Shown piece by piece: positions 34,732 to 38,174 of a stretch of 38,174 bases of DNA. How positions within the stretch are numbered: the stretch's first letter is position 1; the number at the start of each line of letters is the position of its first letter. The notes under the pieces are model-generated. The model made no database searches. It was given only the letters and a program-made list of their open reading frames with translations, and was not told the DNA's origin. The position numbers were made by a program, and so were the translations under genes. Source of the stretch: Oscillospiraceae bacterium (GTDB taxonomy: Bacteria > Bacillota_A > Clostridia > Oscillospirales > JAAYXM01); assembly GCA_017532355.1 (NCBI GenBank), contig JAFXJK010000059.1, positions 1 through 38,174 of the forward strand, in the 5' to 3' direction.

Positions 34732-35552
34732 ATTTCGCTACCGTACATAAGCGCCGCCCCCGTAGCCGTTGCATATTCGGAATGCTCGGGGATTATGAAG
34801 TGAACCCCGTGAAGCGCTTCTACTCCTCTGAATATATTTTCTGCCTGCGGAACGTTTGTGAGGTTTCCCGTAAGCACTATGTTTTTAGTTCCTGCGTTCT
34901 TCGCGGTAAATGCCGCCATAACGCCGATTGTCTGAAAGACCATATTGATAACGCCGAGAGCAAGGTCGCTTGTTGTCGCAAGATCGGAAACCTTTCCGAA
35001 GTTTGACGCGGTGGTCGCCGCAGCAAGCGTCTCAATCGCCTCATAGCTTATGTCTCTGATGTGCAAGTCGACATTGTCGAGGTTTCCTGCAGAAGCAATC
35101 TCGATAATATCCTCAAAATTGCGGACGTTGAACATTCTGTCGGAAAGACCTATGAGCGTACCTCCGCCGATGCCCGTACCGCCAAGATGCGTAACCGAGT
35201 TCCCGTTTGCCGAAACAAACGCCGTGCCCGTACCCATACTTACAACAACGGCAGAATCGAGCCCACTCAGGAAAAGGCCTCCCTTTCCGACTGCCATAAA
35301 TTCTTCTATACGCTTGGTTTTTACACCAAAAATCTCCGTCTGACAGGTTTCAGAGCCGACACCCGTCATCATTACGCTCTCAATATCAGAAAGCGCAAGT
35401 CCGTTTTCGTTTAAAAACTTACCGAAAGCGCCATAGAGAGATGCGCGCGGATCACTCGCCTTCACGAAGAAAGGAGAGAATATTTTTCCGTCGCGATAGC
35501 CTATTATTTTCGTGGTGCTTCCGCCAATGTCAATTCCAAGAACACACTTCAT
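34728..35552 (-). CDS. coaW: Type II pantothenate kinase
   Basis: A 274-residue ASKHA-fold kinase phosphorylating pantothenate, the first step of CoA synthesis. The start at 35552 (MKCVLGIDIGGSTTK) is set by TTTGGAGG 9 bases upstream; a longer frame to 35597 has no binding site. The phosphate-binding motif is GIDIGGSTTK; later motifs are SVMMTGVGSETC, VVVSMGTGTAFV, HLGGTGIGGGTLIGL and NIVLTGNLTNVP. Type II enzymes of this kind are usual in staphylococci and many Clostridia. It is the first gene of the long operon. Confidence 0.92.
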   Translation of the reverse strand: MKCVLGIDIGGSTTKIIGYRDGKIFSPFFVKASDPRASLYGAFGKFLNENGLALSDIESVMMTGVGSETCQTEIFGVKTKRIEEFMAVGKGGLFLSGLDSAVVVSMGTGTAFVSANGNSVTHLGGTGIGGGTLIGLSDRMFNVRNFEDIIEIASAGNLDNVDLHIRDISYEAIETLAAATTASNFGKVSDLATTSDLALGVINMVFQTIGVMAAFTAKNAGTKNIVLTGNLTNVPQAENIFRGVEALHGVHFIIPEHSEYATATGAALMYGSEI

Positions 35553-35601
35553 ATCACACGCCTCCAAAGCAGTGTTATATAAGAAAAAATTATACAAAGC
35601 T

Positions 35602-35610
35602 ATTATATCA
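35602..35610 (-). promoter_or_regulatory. Extended -10 promoter of the coaW-led operon
   Basis: Minus strand TGATATAAT, that is TG-n-TATAAT, 50 bases before the coaW start, with only a weak -35 (TTTCAT at 17 bases). A second TATAAT lies a little downstream. Confidence 0.55.
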
Positions 35611-35641
35611 CATTTTATATGTAAATGAAATAGTTTTTTGC

Positions 35642-35678
35642 AAAAAATAATACCGCCGAAAGCGTAACTTCCGGCGGC
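35642..35678 (-). terminator. Terminator of the Na/Pi cotransporter gene
   Basis: Minus strand GCCGCCGGAAG, loop TTACG, CTTTCGGCGGT: 11 pairs including two G-T wobbles, then ATTATTTTTT. It separates this gene from the coaW operon on the same strand. Confidence 0.88.
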
Positions 35679-35689
35679 AAATTTCAGTT

Positions 35690-37492
35690 TTACATTCCGA
35701 TATTCTCAAGCGCGACAAGGTACTGCGCACGGCGCATTTCCTGTTCCTCAACGTATGAACGCTCGCCTGAGTTATGAAGCTCTGTGAGGTAGCGGTGGTG
35801 ATTCTTCATAATATCAGCATTGTTCTTACCGAGAAGCTGAAGAGCAATGCTTGAGCACTGGTCAGCCGCACGCTCAAGATGAGTGAGTGCCTCAAGGAAT
35901 ATAAGACCCGAATCAACAACACAAACACCCTCGCGAAGTCTTGCGGCGTGGCGGTCTCGAAGGACAAGAACCATATCGTCGATAACCTCTTCAAGCGGCT
36001 CGATACGACGTGCAGCATTTTCGCTGTCTTTCTCAATCGCCTCAACCGTGAGGTTCATAATCTCAATGACAGCATCGTTCATAATCTTGAGCTCTGCCTT
36101 GGCGTTGTCGGAGAATGCGCGCTGTTCGGCCTTCATCTTTGCGGCAAGCTCGTCGAAATTTGTCGCATAGTCACCGATACGCTCAATATCGGGTATACAC
36201 TGCATAAGCATATTAAGCTGGCGGTTTTCGTGTTCATTTTCGACCTTTCTCGAAAGGTCGATGAGATAGTTGTCAGCAGAGTCCGCAAAAGAGTCAAGAC
36301 GGTTTTCGCAGGCAGAGATTACTTCCGAAACACTCTCATCGTAGTTTGCAAGCTGAGCAATACCGAGAGCGAGATTGTCGCGCGCAGCCTTCGCCATAGC
36401 GACGAAGCCTTTGTTTACGCCGTCAAGAGCAACAGCAGGAGAAATCATAAGCTTTGTATCAAGAGCAGCAAGCTCGGGGTACTTGTCCTCTACCGTCGCA
36501 TCGTCCCTGATTATCTTGCAGGACGCCTTGACAAGTAATCCAGTAAACGGAAGGAGAATAATGGCTGTAATGAGATTGAATACTGTCTGGAAATTAGCTA
36601 TCGCACCGCTGTCAACATAGCTTCCCCAAAGTGTCGGGAAGGCTCCGGACTTCTGAAGAAGAGTCATGGCAATCATAAATACAACAGTGCCGATTGTGTT
36701 AAAGAGAATATGTACAATGCCTGCGCGTTTTGCATCTTTACCCGTACCGATAGAGCAAACCATAGCTGTTGTAACACATGTACCAAGGTTGATACCCATA
36801 ATAATCGGATAAACTATGTTGAAATCGATAATGCCCGTTGAAGAAGCAAGCGTCTGCAAAATACCGACAGCCGCAGACGAGCTCTGGATGATGACCGTAA
36901 ATACAAGGCCGATGATAATACCCATAATCGGCATATTGCCGAAATATTCAATAACGTTCTTAAAAACATCAGATTCAGCAAGCGGTTTTACAGCTTCTGT
37001 CATAAAGTCAAGACCAATAAAGAGGATACCGAATCCCATCGCAATCATACCGACGTTCTTCGAGTTGCCTTTCTTTACAAACATAATAAGAAGAATACCG
37101 ATGATAAGCGCGATGGGCGCGAGAGTCGTCGGCTTAAAAAGCTCAAGAATTGCATTCCCCGAAGAATCAATATCCATAAGACGGATAATCTGGGCAGTAA
37201 CGGTCGTGCCGATGTTTGCACCCATAACGACGCTGACCGCCTGACGGAGATTAAGTATTCCTGCTCCGATAAGACCCACGGTGAGAACAATCGTGGCAGT
37301 CGAGCTCTGAATTATCGCGGTAACAATTGTACCCGTAATAAGCCCCAAAAAGATGTTATGCGTAAGCTTCCCAAGGAATTTTTTAAGTGCCGGGCCCGAT
37401 CCGTTTTTGAGACCGTCACCCATTATCTCCATTCCGTAGAGAAACATTGCAAGACCGCCAAGCAATGTAACTACACTAAGAAAAGTATCCAT
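35690..37492 (-). CDS. Na/Pi cotransporter family protein with PhoU-like domain
   Basis: A 600-residue protein. The start at 37492 (MDTFLSVVTLLGGLAMFLYGMEIM) is set by AGGAGAA 8 bases upstream, not the longer frame from 37573. The membrane half holds two inverted copies of the family motif (TAIIQSSTATIVLTVGLIGAG and TVIIQSSSAAVGILQTLASS) and about eight hydrophobic segments. From about 340 to the end is a helical PhoU-like domain with two three-helix repeats (MQCIPDIERIGDYATNFDEL and EALTHLERAADQCSSIALQL). It likely moves phosphate or a related anion with sodium at the membrane. It is a single-gene unit with its own promoter and terminator. Confidence 0.92.
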   Translation of the reverse strand: MDTFLSVVTLLGGLAMFLYGMEIMGDGLKNGSGPALKKFLGKLTHNIFLGLITGTIVTAIIQSSTATIVLTVGLIGAGILNLRQAVSVVMGANIGTTVTAQIIRLMDIDSSGNAILELFKPTTLAPIALIIGILLIMFVKKGNSKNVGMIAMGFGILFIGLDFMTEAVKPLAESDVFKNVIEYFGNMPIMGIIIGLVFTVIIQSSSAAVGILQTLASSTGIIDFNIVYPIIMGINLGTCVTTAMVCSIGTGKDAKRAGIVHILFNTIGTVVFMIAMTLLQKSGAFPTLWGSYVDSGAIANFQTVFNLITAIILLPFTGLLVKASCKIIRDDATVEDKYPELAALDTKLMISPAVALDGVNKGFVAMAKAARDNLALGIAQLANYDESVSEVISACENRLDSFADSADNYLIDLSRKVENEHENRQLNMLMQCIPDIERIGDYATNFDELAAKMKAEQRAFSDNAKAELKIMNDAVIEIMNLTVEAIEKDSENAARRIEPLEEVIDDMVLVLRDRHAARLREGVCVVDSGLIFLEALTHLERAADQCSSIALQLLGKNNADIMKNHHRYLTELHNSGERSYVEEQEMRRAQYLVALENIGM

Positions 37493-37532
37493 ATACAATC
37501 TTCTCCTATTAATCAAGATTTCCACATCATAA

Positions 37533-37561
37533 ATTATATAATACGAGGCGGAAATTTGCAA
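37533..37561 (-). promoter_or_regulatory. Sigma-A promoter of the Na/Pi cotransporter gene
   Basis: Minus strand TTGCAA (37556-37561), 17 bases, TATAAT (37533-37538), 40 bases before the start codon. Confidence 0.8.
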
Positions 37562-37715
37562 TACTTTTTGCATCTCGACAAAATACCTTCAAAAAATACA
37601 TTTCATTAAAATTTATAAATGTTGCGATAAAAAAGCCAAGAAAATCGCAAAAAACGACGTTTTGAAAACCTTTTTCACAAATTTTAAAAAATTCCGACGT
37701 CCCAAAAACGCAATA

Positions 37716-37906
37716 TTCTTTACGCGCATACCCTCTTAGGTGAACAAGTCCCCGCCCTTTCAAATAATAAAAGAGAAGCATCTCAAAAGGGCTCCCACAA
37801 AGCCTGCTTTGTGAGAATAAGGAGGAGCTGTGTGAAAAACGAGCTCCGTTTATAAAAAAACGGAGCGAGTCAAAACACTCGCTCCGACGTGGTGCCGGTG
37901 GTGGGA
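37716..37906. repeat. tRNA-fragment repeat element, copy 1
   Basis: It starts with a 25-bp sequence (37716-37740) that recurs exactly at 38004-38028, followed in both by a CAAGTCCC block. It then contains several small hairpins, including CACAAAGC-CT-GCTTTGTG, and a minus-strand terminator. It ends with GGTGCCGGTGGTGGGA (37891-37906), identical to the antisense 3' end of the tRNA-Leu gene. No coding capacity is supported. The stretch 37562-37715 before it is AT-rich and holds nothing I recognise. Confidence 0.7.
37853..37886 (-). terminator. Intrinsic terminator inside repeat element copy 1
   Basis: Minus strand CGGAGCGAGT, a 6-base loop, ACTCGCTCCG, then seven Ts: a 10-bp perfect stem. It would stop any minus-strand transcript that passes the tRNA terminator. 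Confidence 0.85.
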
Positions 37907-38003
37907 CAAAGCTACTTCGTAGCTTGCACCCTCGACGACCCAAATGCTTCGCATTTCGGTACCCGTCTTCGGGCATATGCGCTAAAAACGATTATCAATC
38001 GTT

Positions 38004-38102
38004 TTCTTTACGCGCATACCCTCTTAGGCTTCAAGTCCCACATCAAAAAATAAAGGAGCGCATACTGAAGTATGCACTCCTTTATTGGTGCCGGTGGTGG
38101 GA
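38004..38102. repeat. tRNA-fragment repeat element, copy 2, running into the tRNA gene
   Basis: The same 25-bp start (38004-38028), then TTCAAGTCCCAC (38030-38041), which is the sense sequence of the tRNA T-arm, then the tRNA terminator and the real tRNA 3' end. The T-arm block and the gene itself (38097-38108) form a 12-bp inverted repeat around the terminator. Confidence 0.7.
38048..38084 (-). terminator. Terminator of tRNA-Leu
   Basis: Minus strand AAAGGAGTGCATAC, loop TTCA, GTATGCGCTCCTTT, then ATTTTTT: a 14-bp stem with one G-T pair immediately after the CCA end of the tRNA. Confidence 0.88.
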
Positions 38103-38171
38103 CTTGAACCCACACGGTGTCGCCACCAACGGATTTTGAGTCCGTCACGTCTGCCATTCCATCACACCGGC
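38086..38171 (-). tRNA. tRNA-Leu (anticodon CAA), CCA end encoded
   Basis: Minus strand, mature body 38171 to 38089 with CCA at 38088-38086. The acceptor stem is GCCGGTG pairing with CACCGGC. The anticodon stem-loop is ACGGA-CTCAAAA-TCCGT, giving anticodon CAA. A long variable arm (TGGTGGCGACACCG region) marks a class II tRNA, and the T-arm is GTGGGTTCAAGTCCCAC. It reads the UUG codon. All parts expected of tRNA-Leu are present. Confidence 0.95.
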
Positions 38172-38174
38172 TGA

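Noticed and set aside
37527..37976. 149-codon open frame on the minus strand over the repeat region
   Set aside because: It runs through terminator hairpins, the repeat element and the Na/Pi gene promoter, has no ribosome binding site and resembles no protein.
37924..38139. 71-codon plus-strand frame ending in CRWWDLNPHGVATNGF
   Set aside because: The peptide is the antisense translation of the tRNA-Leu gene, a known artefact type in bacterial annotation.
1..38174. CRISPR arrays, insertion sequences, prophage genes, rRNA
   Set aside because: No regularly spaced direct repeats, transposase or integrase motifs, phage proteins or rRNA sequences were found; the repeats present are gene duplications, the secreted-protein modules and the tRNA-linked element.

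Overview
The window looks like chromosomal DNA of a spore-forming Bacillota of class Clostridia, probably an animal-gut or anaerobic digester type. The reasons are a spoIIGA-sigE-sigG sporulation cluster, the gene order coaW-miaB-mutS-mutL-miaA-hfq and yggS-sepF-yggT-divIVA-ileS-lspA-rluD, strong AGGAGG ribosome binding sites, and consensus sigma-A promoters. I cannot name the genus from sequence alone.

Region 1 (1-8.6 kb) is a carbohydrate island. Three tandem GH88 genes (unsaturated uronyl hydrolase family, the first cut by the window edge) run on the plus strand. They converge on two tandem paralogues on the minus strand that combine a GH67-type N-terminal domain with DUF4838. Past the DUF4838 pair lies an 18-codon relic of another GH88 3' end, so the pair is bracketed by GH88 tails. 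None of these proteins has a signal peptide, so intracellular processing of uronic-acid-containing oligosaccharides is the reasonable inference. No transporter is visible.

Region 2 (8.6-16.4 kb) holds a secreted protein with three 188-codon repeats, split by a one-base deletion. Next come two AraC-family regulators from a tandem duplication of about 1.14 kb, which also copied the promoter, the terminator and the 3' tip of the neighbouring gene. Then follow an aconitase-superfamily hydratase and a small membrane-anchored protein.

Region 3 (16.4-18.9 kb) is spoIIGA-sigE-sigG on the plus strand. The sigE-sigG gap carries a sigma-F-type promoter. It overlaps a hairpin whose right arm contains the sigG Shine-Dalgarno sequence, so only read-through transcripts should be able to fold it.

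Region 4 (18.9-35.6 kb, minus strand) starts with a TPP riboswitch and thiT. Upstream of these lies a run of 15 closely spaced or overlapping genes, consistent with one long operon: coaW, miaB, mutS, mutL, miaA, hfq, a HlyD-like gene, yggS, sepF, yggT, divIVA, ileS, lspA, an rluD-type gene and a DUF1294 gene. It joins CoA synthesis, tRNA modification, mismatch repair, RNA chaperoning and the division/envelope module.

Region 5 (35.6 kb-end) has a Na/Pi-cotransporter family gene with a PhoU-like tail. A non-coding stretch follows, with two copies of an element made of a 25-bp repeat, terminator hairpins and fragments of a tRNA 3' end. The window ends with an intact tRNA-Leu(CAA) gene whose 3' end matches those fragments.
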